DNA from: Pseudomonas chlororaphis
GTDB taxonomy: Bacteria; Pseudomonadota; Gammaproteobacteria; Pseudomonadales; Pseudomonadaceae
Length of the DNA: 64,000 nucleotides
Direction of reading: 5' to 3'
Assembly: GCF_001921865.1 (NCBI RefSeq)
Contig: NZ_MSCT01000005.1
Coordinates: forward strand, 189,001-253,000
The notes beneath the pieces were generated by a model. That model saw nothing but the letters and a program-made list of their open reading frames with translations. It had not been told where the DNA came from and did no database searches. The number at the start of each line of letters is the position of its first letter. The stretch's first letter is position 1. This document shows positions 1 to 9,402 of the stretch, piece after piece. The position numbers and the translations under genes were made by a program.

Positions 1-1
1 C

Positions 2-1387
2 GCCAGCACCCGCTTCGACGAACTGCTGGTGCAGATCGAGAAGCTCCAGGCCGAGTACGGCCTGAAACTCCAGGACGCCCTGGGTTCGAGCAAGGCCGCC
101 CAGGGCGCGCTGGATGCCCTGGCCAGCGCCAGCAAAGGCAGCCTCAAGCAAGCCAGCGAGCTGTTCGAAGAGCAGGTGGTGATGGCCGATACCCTGGATG
201 CGCCCTGGCAGGGCTTCTATGACCAGGTCAGCGGGCTGATGGCGCAGACCTACCAGCTCAACGAAGCGACCCTGAAACTCCTCGGCGACGAGCTGCAACA
301 GCGGCTCGGGCAGAACCGCACGCACATGGTGTTGCTGGTGGTGGCGCTGGCGGCGGTGTTCCTGCTGATTTTCTACCTCTACGGCGCGTTCTACGTCTCC
401 ACCCGCACTACCCTCAAGCGCCTGGGCGCGGTGATGGACAAGGTGGCGGCCGGCGACATGACCGTCACCTTCAATGCCCAGAGCCGCGACGAGCTGGGTG
501 AACTGGGCACAGTGTTCAACGGCACCGTGGCGAAGATCCACGACCTGATCGAACTGGTGGGCCAGACCGTTGGCGAGGTCGAGCGCCAGGCCGGGCAGGT
601 GGAGGCCGTGTCGGCCCAGAGCAACCAGGCAGTGGCCGGTCAGCGCAGCCAGATCGAGCAAGTGGCGACGGCGATGAACCAGATGTCGGCCACGTCCCAG
701 GAAGTCGCGCGCAGCGCCGCGGCGGCCGTCAGCAGCGCCCACAGCGTCAACGACGAGACCATCAGCGGCCGCGGGCTGGTGGAGTCCCAGCAAGGCAGCA
801 TCGCCCAGCTGGCCAGCGAGATCGACCAGTCAGTGCTGGTGATCAATCAACTGGCCAGCGACAGCCAGGCCATCAGCCGGGTGCTGGAAGTCATCAAGAG
901 CATCGCCGAGCAGACCAACCTGCTGGCGCTCAATGCCGCCATCGAAGCCGCCCGCGCCGGCGAGCAAGGCCGCGGTTTCGCGGTGGTGGCCGACGAAGTG
1001 CGGACCCTGGCCAAGCGCACCCAGCAATCGACCGAGGAAATCGAGCAGATGATCCTCAAGCTCCACGGCGGCGTGGGTGCGGCGGTCAAGGCCATGGGCG
1101 TCAGCCATCAGATGGCCAACGGCACGGTGGGGCAGTCGGAAAAGGTCCAGCAGGCGCTGGAGAATATCCTCGGGGCGGTGGGCATGATCGTCGACCAGAA
1201 TCAGCAGATTGCCGCGGCGGTGGAGCAACAGACTGCGGTAGCCCACGACATCGACCAGAACATCGTCGAGATCAACCGCGCCGGCGAACGTACCGCCGAA
1301 GGCGCCTACCAGACTGAAAACGCCAGCCGTCTGTTATCGGCGCAGGTGGTACAGCTCAAGCAACTGATCAGCGCCTTTCGCGTCTGA
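2..1387 (+). CDS. Methyl-accepting chemotaxis protein, 5' end outside window
   Basis: This is the C-terminal part of an inner-membrane chemoreceptor that passes ligand signals to the CheA/CheW array. The reading frame is open from base 2, so the true start lies upstream. Visible parts are the end of a periplasmic helical domain, a membrane helix near bases 326-400 ([20 protein letters not shown]), a HAMP linker, and a long cytoplasmic coiled coil. The signalling tip is typical ([19 protein letters not shown]), followed by [15 protein letters not shown]. It ends with a TGA at 1385-1387, and the convergent tatD gene ends two bases later. The ligand cannot be inferred because most of the sensor domain is missing. 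Confidence 0.93.
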   Translation, partial: ASTRFDELLVQIEKLQAEYGLKLQDALGSSKAAQGALDALASASKGSLKQASELFEEQVVMADTLDAPWQGFYDQVSGLMAQTYQLNEATLKLLGDELQQRLGQNRTHMVLLVVALAAVFLLIFYLYGAFYVSTRTTLKRLGAVMDKVAAGDMTVTFNAQSRDELGELGTVFNGTVAKIHDLIELVGQTVGEVERQAGQVEAVSAQSNQAVAGQRSQIEQVATAMNQMSATSQEVARSAAAAVSSAHSVNDETISGRGLVESQQGSIAQLASEIDQSVLVINQLASDSQAISRVLEVIKSIAEQTNLLALNAAIEAARAGEQGRGFAVVADEVRTLAKRTQQSTEEIEQMILKLHGGVGAAVKAMGVSHQMANGTVGQSEKVQQALENILGAVGMIVDQNQQIAAAVEQQTAVAHDIDQNIVEINRAGERTAEGAYQTENASRLLSAQVVQLKQLISAFRV

Positions 1388-1388
1388 T

Positions 1389-2177
1389 TCAGGCGTTGCA
1401 CGGCCAGCCGAACAGCGCGCAGGCGTTGGCGGTACTGGCCGCCGCCAGCTGTTCGGGGCTCACCGCCATGATTTCGGCCAGGGCTGCGCAGATCGCCGGC
1501 AGGTGTTGCGGGCTGTTGCGCTGGCCGGGGAACATGGCCGGCGCCATGTCCGGCGAGTCGGTTTCCAGCACCACCGCGTCCAGCGGCAAATCGGCGATGA
1601 CCTTGCGCAAGCGCAGGGCCTGCGGCCAGGTCGCGGCGCCGCCCAACCCCAACTTGAACCCCAGCTTGAGGTATTCGCGGGCTTCCTCGCGGCTGCCGGC
1701 GAAGGCGTGGACGATGCCGGCGCGCTTGAGCTTGAAGCGCTTCAAGGTGACGATCACCGCGGCATGGCTGCGGCGTACGTGGAGCAGGGCCGGCAACTGG
1801 AAGTCCGCCGCCAGTTGCAACTGGGCCTCGAACAGCTGTTGCTGGCGCGGGCGATCCAGTTGTTCGAGAAAGTAATCCAGGCCGATCTCGCCCACCGCGC
1901 ACAGCTGCGGGTGGCCCGCCAGGCGGCTCAGCCAGTCGCCCAGCTCGCTCAGGTCGGCCGGTCGGTGTTCGTCGAGGTAGACCGGGTGCAGGCCGAAGGC
2001 GGCGTGCAGGTCGGCATCGCTTTGCACCAGCTCCCAGAGCCGCTGCCAATTGCGCTGATAGACCCCCAACACCACCATCCGGCGTACGCCGAGGGCGCGG
2101 CTGTCTGCCAGCAGCGCCTGACGGTCCGCGTCGAAATCCGGAAAATCCAGGTGGGTGTGGCTGTCGATCAGCTCCAC
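1389..2177 (-). CDS. tatD: TatD family metal-dependent hydrolase/DNase
   Basis: A cytoplasmic TIM-barrel hydrolase of about 262 residues. The N-terminal metal motif DSHTHLDF, the internal histidine region LLHVRRSHA and the C-terminal ETDSPD signature mark the TatD family, whose members are metal-dependent 3'-5' nucleases in other bacteria. I chose the GTG at 2177 because GAGG lies seven bases upstream and the protein then begins MELIDSHTH; a TTG at 2183 would add two residues and overlap the preceding repressor's stop codon. It is tightly linked behind cra and probably cotranscribed with it. The role here is inferred from family only. Confidence 0.92.
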   Translation of the reverse strand: MELIDSHTHLDFPDFDADRQALLADSRALGVRRMVVLGVYQRNWQRLWELVQSDADLHAAFGLHPVYLDEHRPADLSELGDWLSRLAGHPQLCAVGEIGLDYFLEQLDRPRQQQLFEAQLQLAADFQLPALLHVRRSHAAVIVTLKRFKLKRAGIVHAFAGSREEAREYLKLGFKLGLGGAATWPQALRLRKVIADLPLDAVVLETDSPDMAPAMFPGQRNSPQHLPAICAALAEIMAVSPEQLAAASTANACALFGWPCNA

Positions 2178-2179
2178 GT

Positions 2180-3175
2180 TCAAGCCTCGTGAATACGCTG
2201 CTTGAAGGTCCGGGCGATGGCGTTCACGCCGGGTTGGTAATGGCCTTCCTCGATAGCGGCCAGGGCCAGTTGCAGGGCCTTGTCGGCAATCAGCTGGTGT
2301 TGCTGGGCCATCGCATTGACCGGCAGCGGCAGGAAGTCCAGCAACTGGGTATCGCCGAAGGTGCCCAGGCGCAGTGGCCGCGACTTGAGCGGGAAGTCGT
2401 GCAGCGCATCGAACACGCCTTGCAGCAGCACATAGGAGGTGGTCACCAGGGCATCCGGCAGATGGCCCAGGCGCTGCAACAGCGCCTCCATCAACTGGCG
2501 CCCGCAGTCGCGGCTGAACGCCTCGCCCTGTTCGATCAACACCTCGCCGTCGAAACTGGCCAGGGCTTGCTTGAAGCCGGCGGTGCGTTCCTGGCTGATG
2601 CTCAGCTCGGGGCGCGCGCCGATCAGCGCGATCTGTTTGGGCCGGGGCTGCAACAGGCTGTCGGTCAGGTGGCGGCTGGCTTGCTGGTCGTCGCTGATCA
2701 CCGAGCAGAAATGCTCCGGCGCCATCACCCGGTCGAGGGCGATGATCGGCAGGCCCTGGGCCTGCAACAGGCGATAGGTATCGTCTTCGGGCGGCAGGCA
2801 GCTGGCGACGAACAGCGCGTCGCAGCGGCGCGCGCGAAACAGTTGCAGCAGTTGCCGCTCGCTGTCCGGAGCGTCGTCGGAGCTGGCGATCAGCAGTTGA
2901 TAGCCACGGGCGCGGGCGCCTTGCTCCAGCAATTTGGCAATGCGCGCATAACTGGGGTTTTCCAGGTCCGGAAGGATGAAACCCAAGGTTCGGGTGCGCC
3001 GACTGCGCAGCCCGGCGGCCTGTGGATTGGGCGTGAAGCCGTGCTCCTTGACCACCGCCCGGACCCGTTCGACGGTCGCGCTGCTGATGCGTTGCTGTTC
3101 GGCCTTGCCGTTGATGACGTAGCTGGCGGTGGTCACGGACACACCGGCCAGTCTGGCGATATCGCTGAGTTTCAA
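2180..3175 (-). CDS. cra: Catabolite repressor/activator Cra (FruR), LacI family
   Basis: A DNA-binding repressor of the fructose operon, 331 residues. The N-terminal helix-turn-helix reads KLSDIARLAGVSVTTASYVI, followed by a hinge and a periplasmic-binding-protein-like sensor domain (GFILPDLENPSYARIA; LGTFGDTQLLDFLPLPVNA). In Pseudomonas this protein answers to fructose 1-phosphate. The frame is open further upstream to 3316, but the family begins exactly at KLSDIA. A TTG at 3175 fits this start and has AAGGA about ten bases upstream, so the extra 47 residues are not expected. It is divergent from fruB, with a Cra operator between them, and is followed by tatD. Confidence 0.95.
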   Translation of the reverse strand: MKLSDIARLAGVSVTTASYVINGKAEQQRISSATVERVRAVVKEHGFTPNPQAAGLRSRRTRTLGFILPDLENPSYARIAKLLEQGARARGYQLLIASSDDAPDSERQLLQLFRARRCDALFVASCLPPEDDTYRLLQAQGLPIIALDRVMAPEHFCSVISDDQQASRHLTDSLLQPRPKQIALIGARPELSISQERTAGFKQALASFDGEVLIEQGEAFSRDCGRQLMEALLQRLGHLPDALVTTSYVLLQGVFDALHDFPLKSRPLRLGTFGDTQLLDFLPLPVNAMAQQHQLIADKALQLALAAIEEGHYQPGVNAIARTFKQRIHEA

Positions 3176-3322
3176 CCCGGGTTTTCCTTGTTTTCTGGAG
3201 CTTGCCCCGACATTTTCGCCAATCCTAACCGATATAGGCAGGCGACCAATGTCGCAACGTGCAACCGACAGGTAGGGCTTCAAGGATGATGGATTATCGA
3301 GTAACGTGCCCAACATTCTAGA

Positions 3323-3336
3323 TTAAACGATTCAGC
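3323..3336 (-). promoter_or_regulatory. Cra/FruR operator
   Basis: Read on the minus strand this is GCTGAATCGTTTAA, which fits the enteric Cra consensus (GCTGAAWCGNTTHH) and is close to the half-palindromic fruB operator I recall from P. putida. It lies about 135 bases upstream of fruB and between the divergent cra and fruB genes, where it could control fruBKA. Confidence 0.75.
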
Positions 3337-3471
3337 AGGCGTATTTTCTAGGGATATGAGCAAACGCAAACCGAGCCTTGCCAAGCCGACGGTCCCGTTT
3401 GTGGCGTTAAAGCCATCTGGCTGATTCACTCAAAACAATACCTAGCGTCCTGGCGCTAAATAGGAGAAAGC

Positions 3472-6333
3472 ATGCTCGAGCTCACCATTGAGCAGATATC
3501 CATGGGCCAGTCGGCTGTGGATAAGTCTGCTGCACTGCACCTGCTCGCGGAAAAGCTGGTGGCCGACGGTCTGGTGGCCGATGGTTATCTGGCCGGCCTG
3601 CAGGCCCGCGAAGCCCAGGGCTCGACCTTTCTCGGCCAAGGTATTGCCATCCCCCACGGCACCCCGGAAACCCGCGACCAGGTCTTCGCCACTGGCGTGC
3701 GCTTGCTGCAATTTCCCGACGGCGTGGACTGGGGCGACGGCCAGATCGTCTACCTGGCCATTGGCATCGCCGCCAAATCCGACGAACACCTGCGTTTACT
3801 ACAACTGCTGACCCGGGCCCTGGGCGAAACCGACCTGGGCCAGGCCCTGCGCCGCTCCAGCTCGCCCGAGGCGTTGCTGAAACTGTTGCAAGGCGCGCCG
3901 CAGGAACTGGCGCTGGATGCGCAGATGATCGGCCTGGGCGTGGCCGCGGAAGATTTCGAAGAGCTGGTGTGGCGCGGCGCCCGTTTGTTGCGCCAGGCCG
4001 ATTGCGTCAGCAACGGTTTTGCCGCGGTGCTGCAACAGGTCGACGCGCTGCCCCTGGGGGACGGCCTGTGGTGGTTGCACAGCGAGCAGACCGTCAAGCG
4101 CCCGGGCCTGGCCTTCGTCACCCCGGACAAACCGATTCGTTACCTCGGCCAGCCCCTGGCCGGGTTGTTCTGCCTGGCCAGCCTGGGCGAGGCCCATCAG
4201 GCCCTGCTCGAACGCCTGTGCGCGCTGCTGATCGAGGGCCGCGGTCATGAGCTGGGTCGCGCCACCAGCAGCCGCGCCGTATTGGAGGTGCTGGGCGGCG
4301 AACTGCCGGCCGACTGGCCGAGCGCGCGTATTGTGCTGGCCAACGCCCACGGCTTGCATGCGCGGCCGGCGAAAGTCCTCGCGCAGTTGGCGAAAAGCTT
4401 CGACGGCGAGATTCGCCTGCGCATCGTCGACAGCCAGGGTTGCGCGGTCTCGGTGAAAAGCCTGAGCAAGCTGCTGAGCCTCGGTGCGCGACGCGGCCAG
4501 CTGTTGGAGCTGATCGCCGAGCCGAGCATTGCCGCCGACGCCTTGCCGGCGTTGTTGGCGGCCATCGGCGAAGGTTTGGGCGAAGAGGTCGAGCCGCTGC
4601 CGCAGGCCAGCGCGCCGCAGCCAGTGGCGGAGGAGGTCGAGACGCCGGTCAGTGCGCCGGCGGCCGGCAGCCTGGTCCAGGCCATTGCGGCGGCGCCCGG
4701 CATCGCCATCGGCCCGGCGCATATCCAGGTGGTCCAGGCCATCGATTACCCGCTGCGCGGCGAGTCCACCGCCATCGAGCGCCAGCGCCTGCAACAGGCC
4801 CTGGCCGAGGTGCGCCTCGATATCGACGGCCTGGTCCAGCGCAGCCAGGCCAAGGCCATCCGCGAGATTTTCATCACCCACCAGGAAATGCTCGACGACC
4901 CGGAGCTGACCGATGAAGTCGACACCCGCCTCAAGCAGGGCGAAAGCGCCGAAGCGGCCTGGATGACCGTGATCGAAGCCGCCGCCAAACAGCAGGAAGC
5001 CTTGCAGGATGCACTGCTGGCCGAGCGCGCCGCCGACCTGCGGGACATCGGCCGCCGGGTGCTGGCGCAGTTGTGTGGCGTCGAAACCCCGAGCGAGCCG
5101 GACGAAGCCTACATCCTGGTGATGGACGAAGTCGGCCCTTCGGACGTGGCGCGTCTCGATCCGGCGCGGGTCGCCGGGATTCTCACTGCCCGTGGCGGCG
5201 CCACTGCCCACAGCGCCATCGTCGCCCGCGCCCTGGGCATTCCGGCCCTGGTCGGTGCCGGGGCAGGGGTGTTGTTGCTCAAGCCGGGCACGCCGTTGCT
5301 GCTCGACGGTCAGCGCGGCCGCCTGCATGTGGACGCCGACGCCGCGACCCTGCAACGGGCCACGCAGGAGCGCGACAGCCGCGAACAGCGGCTCAAGGCT
5401 GCCGCCGAGCAACGGCATGAGCAGGCGCGTACCACGGATGGCCACTACGTCGAAGTCTTCGCCAATATCGGCGAAAGCGCCGGGGTCGCCAGCGCCGTGG
5501 AAAACGGCGCCGAGGGCATCGGCCTGCTGCGCACTGAATTGATTTTCATGGCCCACCCGCAAGCGCCGGACGAAGCCACCCAGGAAGCCGAATACCGCCG
5601 CGTGCTCGACGGCCTGGCCGGGCGGCCGCTGGTGGTCCGCACCCTGGATGTCGGCGGCGACAAACCGCTGCCGTACTGGCCGATCGCCAAGGAAGAAAAC
5701 CCCTTCCTCGGCGTGCGCGGCATCCGCCTGACCCTGCAACGCCCGCAGATCATGGAAGCCCAGTTGCGCGCCCTGCTGCGTTCGGCCGACAACCGTCCGC
5801 TGCGGATCATGTTCCCCATGGTCGGCAGCGTCGACGAATGGCGCGCCGCCCGGGCGATGACCGAGCGCTTGCGCGAGGAAATCCCGGTGGCCGACCTGCA
5901 ACTGGGGATCATGATCGAAGTGCCGTCCGCCGCCCTGCTGGCGCCGGTGCTGGCCCTGGAGGTCGACTTCTTCAGTATCGGCACCAACGACCTGACCCAA
6001 TACACCCTGGCCATCGACCGCGGCCACCCGACCTTGTCGGCCCAGGCCGACGGCCTGCACCCGGCGGTGCTGCAACTGATCGACATCACCGTGCGTGCCG
6101 CCCATGCCCACGGCAAATGGGTCGGCGTGTGCGGCGAACTGGCGGCCGACCCGCTGGCGGTGCCGGTGCTGGTGGGCCTGGGGGTGGACGAACTGAGCGT
6201 CTCCGGACGCAGCATCGCCGAGGTCAAGGCCCGCATCCGCGAACTCAGCCTGGCCCAGGCCCAAACCCTGGCCCGGCAAGCCCTGGCCGTCGGCAGCGGC
6301 AATGATGTGCGCGCCCTTGTGGAGGCCCTGTAA
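3472..6333 (+). CDS. fruB: Fructose PTS multiphosphoryl transfer protein FruB (EIIA-HPr-EI)
   Basis: A cytoplasmic fusion of 953 residues carrying the whole phosphate relay for fructose uptake. An EIIA-Fru domain is first, with active histidine in IAIPHGTPE (residue 62). An HPr domain follows with NAHGLHARPAK (histidine near 295). Enzyme I fills the rest, with active histidine in GGATAHSAIVAR (near 580) and the PEP-binding TLDVGGDKPLPY and FSIGTNDLTQY motifs. A Pro/Ala/Glu-rich linker near 380-400 separates HPr from EI. AGGAG lies six bases before the ATG. The stop codon overlaps the fruK start (TAATG), implying translational coupling. Confidence 0.97.
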   Translation: MLELTIEQISMGQSAVDKSAALHLLAEKLVADGLVADGYLAGLQAREAQGSTFLGQGIAIPHGTPETRDQVFATGVRLLQFPDGVDWGDGQIVYLAIGIAAKSDEHLRLLQLLTRALGETDLGQALRRSSSPEALLKLLQGAPQELALDAQMIGLGVAAEDFEELVWRGARLLRQADCVSNGFAAVLQQVDALPLGDGLWWLHSEQTVKRPGLAFVTPDKPIRYLGQPLAGLFCLASLGEAHQALLERLCALLIEGRGHELGRATSSRAVLEVLGGELPADWPSARIVLANAHGLHARPAKVLAQLAKSFDGEIRLRIVDSQGCAVSVKSLSKLLSLGARRGQLLELIAEPSIAADALPALLAAIGEGLGEEVEPLPQASAPQPVAEEVETPVSAPAAGSLVQAIAAAPGIAIGPAHIQVVQAIDYPLRGESTAIERQRLQQALAEVRLDIDGLVQRSQAKAIREIFITHQEMLDDPELTDEVDTRLKQGESAEAAWMTVIEAAAKQQEALQDALLAERAADLRDIGRRVLAQLCGVETPSEPDEAYILVMDEVGPSDVARLDPARVAGILTARGGATAHSAIVARALGIPALVGAGAGVLLLKPGTPLLLDGQRGRLHVDADAATLQRATQERDSREQRLKAAAEQRHEQARTTDGHYVEVFANIGESAGVASAVENGAEGIGLLRTELIFMAHPQAPDEATQEAEYRRVLDGLAGRPLVVRTLDVGGDKPLPYWPIAKEENPFLGVRGIRLTLQRPQIMEAQLRALLRSADNRPLRIMFPMVGSVDEWRAARAMTERLREEIPVADLQLGIMIEVPSAALLAPVLALEVDFFSIGTNDLTQYTLAIDRGHPTLSAQADGLHPAVLQLIDITVRAAHAHGKWVGVCGELAADPLAVPVLVGLGVDELSVSGRSIAEVKARIRELSLAQAQTLARQALAVGSGNDVRALVEAL

Positions 6334-7274
6334 TGGCGAAGATTCTCACCCTGACCCTGAACCCGGCGCTGGACCTCACCGTCCAGTTGGCGCGCCTGGA
6401 GCCGGGGCAGGTCAACCGCAGCGAAGCCATGCACAGCCACGCCGCCGGCAAGGGTGTGAACGTGGCCCAGGTGCTGGCCGACCTTGGCCATCAGCTGACC
6501 GTCAGCGGCTTTCTCGGCGAAGACAACCCGCAGGCGTTCGAGGCGTTGTTTACCCGGCGCGGCTTTGTCGATGCCTTTATCCGCGTGCCGGGGGAAACCC
6601 GCAGCAATATCAAGTTGGCCGAGCAGGACGGGCGCATCACCGACCTCAACGGCCCGGGCCCGGAGGTCGACGAGGCGGCGCAACAGGCACTGTTCGAGCG
6701 CCTGGAACGCATCGCCCCCGGGCATGACGCGGTGGTGGTGGCTGGCAGCCTGCCGCGCGGCGTCAGCCCGCAATGGCTGCACGCCTTGTTGATGCGCCTC
6801 AAGGCGCTGGGGCTGAAAGTGGCCCTGGACACCAGCGGCGAAGCCCTGCGCGCCGGCCTGGCCGCCGGGCCCTGGCTGGTCAAGCCCAATACCGAAGAAC
6901 TGGCCGAGGCCCTGGGCAGCCCGCTGCTCTCGGTGCGCACCCAGGCCGAGGCGGCTCGACGCCTGCACGCCCAGGGCGTCGAGCATGTGGTGATTTCCCA
7001 TGGCGCCGAAGGCGTGAACTGGTTCAGCAGCGCGCCGGCCTTGCAGGCGCTGCCGCCGAAGGTCTGCGTGGCCAGCACCGTCGGCGCCGGCGATTCATTG
7101 CTCGCCGGCATGCTCCACGGCCTGCTCAGTACTCACGGTTTCGAACAGACCCTGCGCACCGCCACGGCCATCGCCGCCATGGCCGTGACCCAGATCGGTT
7201 TCGGCATCACCGATGCCGTGCAATTGGCACAACTTGAACAGGGGGTGCGCGTTCATCCCCTCATAGAACAATAA
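6333..7274 (+). CDS. fruK: 1-phosphofructokinase FruK
   Basis: A cytoplasmic PfkB-family sugar kinase of 313 residues that phosphorylates the fructose 1-phosphate made by FruA to fructose 1,6-bisphosphate. Evidence is the N-terminal LTLNPALDLTV, the GGxN-like region HAAGKGVNVAQVLADLG, and the C-terminal PfkB signature with catalytic aspartate STVGAGDSLLAGML. Its ATG shares one base with the fruB stop, and fruA starts 11 bases after its own stop, so the three genes form one operon. By consuming fructose 1-phosphate it should also lower the Cra inducer. Confidence 0.96.
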   Translation: MAKILTLTLNPALDLTVQLARLEPGQVNRSEAMHSHAAGKGVNVAQVLADLGHQLTVSGFLGEDNPQAFEALFTRRGFVDAFIRVPGETRSNIKLAEQDGRITDLNGPGPEVDEAAQQALFERLERIAPGHDAVVVAGSLPRGVSPQWLHALLMRLKALGLKVALDTSGEALRAGLAAGPWLVKPNTEELAEALGSPLLSVRTQAEAARRLHAQGVEHVVISHGAEGVNWFSSAPALQALPPKVCVASTVGAGDSLLAGMLHGLLSTHGFEQTLRTATAIAAMAVTQIGFGITDAVQLAQLEQGVRVHPLIEQ

Positions 7275-7285
7275 GAGGGTTGGTC

Positions 7286-9019
7286 ATGAAGTTAGCCATT
7301 GTTACCGCCTGCCCGAACGGCATGGTCACCAGTGTGCTGTGCGCCCGGCTGCTGGACGCCGCGGCCCAGCGCCAGGGCTGGAGCACCAGTGTCGAAGTGC
7401 ACGACGAGGCGCACCCCGAACGGCAGTTGTCGGCCGCCACCCTCGAAGCGGCCGAGTGGGTGCTGGTGGTCAGCACCGGGCCTGTGGATATGTCGCGCTT
7501 CGTCGGCAAGCGGGTGTTCCGGAGCACCCCGTCGGCGGCGTTGCAGGATGTTGATGGCGTGCTGCGCCGCGGCGCCGAGGAAGCCCGGGTGTATGCCCAG
7601 GCCGTGGCCGAGCCGGCGCCGAGCGCTCAACGCGCGCCACGGCTGGTGGCGGTCACCGCTTGCCCGACCGGCGTGGCCCACACCTTCATGGCGGCCGAGG
7701 CCTTGCAGCAAACCGCCAAGCGCCTCGGCTACGAGCTGCAAGTGGAAACCCAGGGTTCGGTCGGCGCGCGCAACCCGTTGAGCAGCGAGGCCATCGCCGA
7801 CGCCGACGTGGTGCTGTTGGCGGCGGATATCGAAGTGCCCACCGAGCGCTTCGCCGGCAAGAAGATCTACCGCTGCGGCACCGGCGTCGCCCTCAAGCAA
7901 GCCGAAGCCACCCTGAACAGGGCGCTGGCCGAAGGGCAGGTGGAATCGGCGGCTGGCGCTACCGCGACGCCGGCCAAGCAGGAGAAGACCGGGGTCTACA
8001 AGCACCTGCTGACCGGCGTGTCGTTCATGCTGCCGATGGTGGTGGCGGGCGGCTTGATGATCGCCCTGTCGTTCGTGTTCGGTATCACCGCGTTCAAGGA
8101 GGAGGGCACCCTGGCCGCGGCCTTGATGCAGATCGGCGGCGACACGGCGTTCAAGTTGATGGTGCCGTTGCTGGCCGGTTACATCGCCTACTCCATCGCC
8201 GACCGTCCGGGCCTGGCCCCGGGGATGATCGGCGGCATGCTCGCCAGTACCCTGGGCGCCGGCTTTATCGGCGGGATCATCGCCGGCTTCATCGCCGGTT
8301 ACGCGGCCAAGGCCATCAGCCAATACGCACGCCTGCCGCAGAGCCTGGAGGCGTTGAAACCGATCCTGATCATTCCGTTGCTGGCCAGCCTGTTCACCGG
8401 CCTGGTGATGATTTATGTGGTGGGCAAGCCGGTGGCGGGGATGCTCGCGGGCCTGACCCATTTCCTCGACAGCATGGGCACCACCAACGCCATTCTGTTG
8501 GGAGTGCTGTTGGGCGGGATGATGTGCGTCGACCTCGGCGGGCCGATCAACAAGGCGGCCTATGCCTTCTCGGTGGGGTTGTTGGCGTCGCAGAGTTACG
8601 CGCCGATGGCGGCGACCATGGCCGCGGGCATGGTGCCGCCGATTGGTTTGGGCATCGCCACCTTTATCGCCCGGCGCAAGTTTGCCCAGAGCGAGCGCGA
8701 GGCCGGCAAGGCGGCGCTGGTGCTGGGGCTGTGCTTTATCTCCGAGGGGGCGATTCCGTTCGCCGCCAAGGACCCGCTGCGGGTGATTCCGGCGAGCATC
8801 GCCGGCGGGGCGCTGACGGGGGCGTTGTCGATGTATTTCGGCTGCAAGCTGATGGCGCCGCATGGGGGGTTGTTTGTGATGTTGATTCCGAATGCGATCA
8901 ATCATGCGTTGTTGTATGTGTTGGCGATTGTGGCGGGGAGCTTGTTGACGGCCGTGGTGTATGCGGTGGTGAAGCGGGCGGAGGCGACGGAGTTGGCGTT
9001 GGAGCCGGTCAAGGCCTGA
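7286..9019 (+). CDS. fruA: Fructose PTS permease FruA (EIIB'BC)
   Basis: The inner-membrane fructose transporter, 577 residues, which imports fructose while phosphorylating it at C1. There are two EIIB-type domains: a degenerate N-terminal copy (VTACPNGMV) and an active copy with the phosphocysteine in VTACPTGVAHTFMAAEAL near residue 125. After a linker near residues 215-235 the EIIC domain supplies about eight to ten membrane helices (VSFMLPMVVAGGLMIALSF onward). I chose the ATG at 7286, which follows AGAGGG; a TTG two codons upstream is less likely. Codon use becomes noticeably rich in TTG and GTG over the last 200 bases. Confidence 0.96.
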   Translation: MKLAIVTACPNGMVTSVLCARLLDAAAQRQGWSTSVEVHDEAHPERQLSAATLEAAEWVLVVSTGPVDMSRFVGKRVFRSTPSAALQDVDGVLRRGAEEARVYAQAVAEPAPSAQRAPRLVAVTACPTGVAHTFMAAEALQQTAKRLGYELQVETQGSVGARNPLSSEAIADADVVLLAADIEVPTERFAGKKIYRCGTGVALKQAEATLNRALAEGQVESAAGATATPAKQEKTGVYKHLLTGVSFMLPMVVAGGLMIALSFVFGITAFKEEGTLAAALMQIGGDTAFKLMVPLLAGYIAYSIADRPGLAPGMIGGMLASTLGAGFIGGIIAGFIAGYAAKAISQYARLPQSLEALKPILIIPLLASLFTGLVMIYVVGKPVAGMLAGLTHFLDSMGTTNAILLGVLLGGMMCVDLGGPINKAAYAFSVGLLASQSYAPMAATMAAGMVPPIGLGIATFIARRKFAQSEREAGKAALVLGLCFISEGAIPFAAKDPLRVIPASIAGGALTGALSMYFGCKLMAPHGGLFVMLIPNAINHALLYVLAIVAGSLLTAVVYAVVKRAEATELALEPVKA

Positions 9020-9045
9020 CCGTCGTTTCTGTCGACCACCGACCC

Positions 9046-9072
9046 TGTAGGAGCGAGCTTGCTCGCGATGGC
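9046..9072. repeat. REP palindrome, single copy
   Basis: TGTAGGAGCGAGCTTGCTCG begins here and continues to CGATGGC. The core GCGAGCTTGCTCGC is a perfect palindrome and recurs at eight other places in this window. It lies 27 bases after fruA and may act as a transcript 3'-end hairpin. Confidence 0.8.
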
Positions 9073-9129
9073 GTCCGGCCTGGCGCTGCATTTTTTGGAT
9101 GGTGTACATATCCATTCCTGCGGTCACGG

Positions 9130-9392
9130 CGGCTTATGGTTTCGCCCTTACGGCGACTCACTTTTTACAAACGCCTAAAAAGTAAGCAAAAACGCTTGCC
9201 CCCGCGTACGGCCCTCGCTGCGCTCGGGTTCCCTCCTTCCGGCATTCATCAGGGGGCATCGCCGCCGGCGATGTCCTCGACTGCGTCGAGGGGCGCTGCG
9301 CGCCAACCCCCTGATGAATACCTCCACTCGGCCTGCCGAAGGGGCAGGTAGATCAAGATCAAAAGCTGGCGCTGGCGCGACCTACCGGTCGG
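9130..9392. repeat. Long dispersed Pseudomonas intergenic repeat with branched palindrome
   Basis: This noncoding block resembles an intergenic repeat I recall in many fluorescent Pseudomonas genomes. A first hairpin pairs ACTTTTTA (9160-9167) with TAAAAAGT (9176-9183). The centre, 9244-9319, is closed by a perfect 13-bp stem (ATTCATCAGGGGG with CCCCCTGATGAAT). Inside sit three consecutive hairpins: 9257-9273 (7 bp), 9275-9291 (6 bp) and 9292-9304 (5 bp). Reading frames crossing it are Arg/Pro/Ser-rich and look spurious. Its function is unknown to me, and the outer limits given are approximate. Confidence 0.7.
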
Positions 9393-9402
9393 CGCCAATC
9401 TT

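Noticed and set aside
3176..3316. A 47-codon N-terminal extension of Cra
   Set aside because: LacI-family proteins of this type start at the helix-turn-helix, and a TTG with a good ribosome site lies exactly there.
3799..6279. Long minus-strand frame opposite fruB
   Set aside because: It is a GC-skew shadow, rich in Gln/Arg/Gly/His, while the plus strand encodes a complete EIIA-HPr-EI protein.
9244..9319. Possible tRNA gene because of size and three-armed shape
   Set aside because: The closing stem is 13 bp instead of 7, there is no T-loop TTCRA sequence, no D-loop and no plausible anticodon loop.
7660..9351. Long plus-strand frame overlapping fruA in another phase and running into the repeats
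   Set aside because: The composition is Arg/Gly/Asp-rich and it depends on the repeat block at 9130-9392; fruA is complete in its own frame.
9130..9392. Short Arg/Pro/Ser-rich frames in the dispersed repeat
   Set aside because: Such frames recur wherever this repeat occurs and lack ribosome sites; the palindromic structure explains the conservation better than coding.
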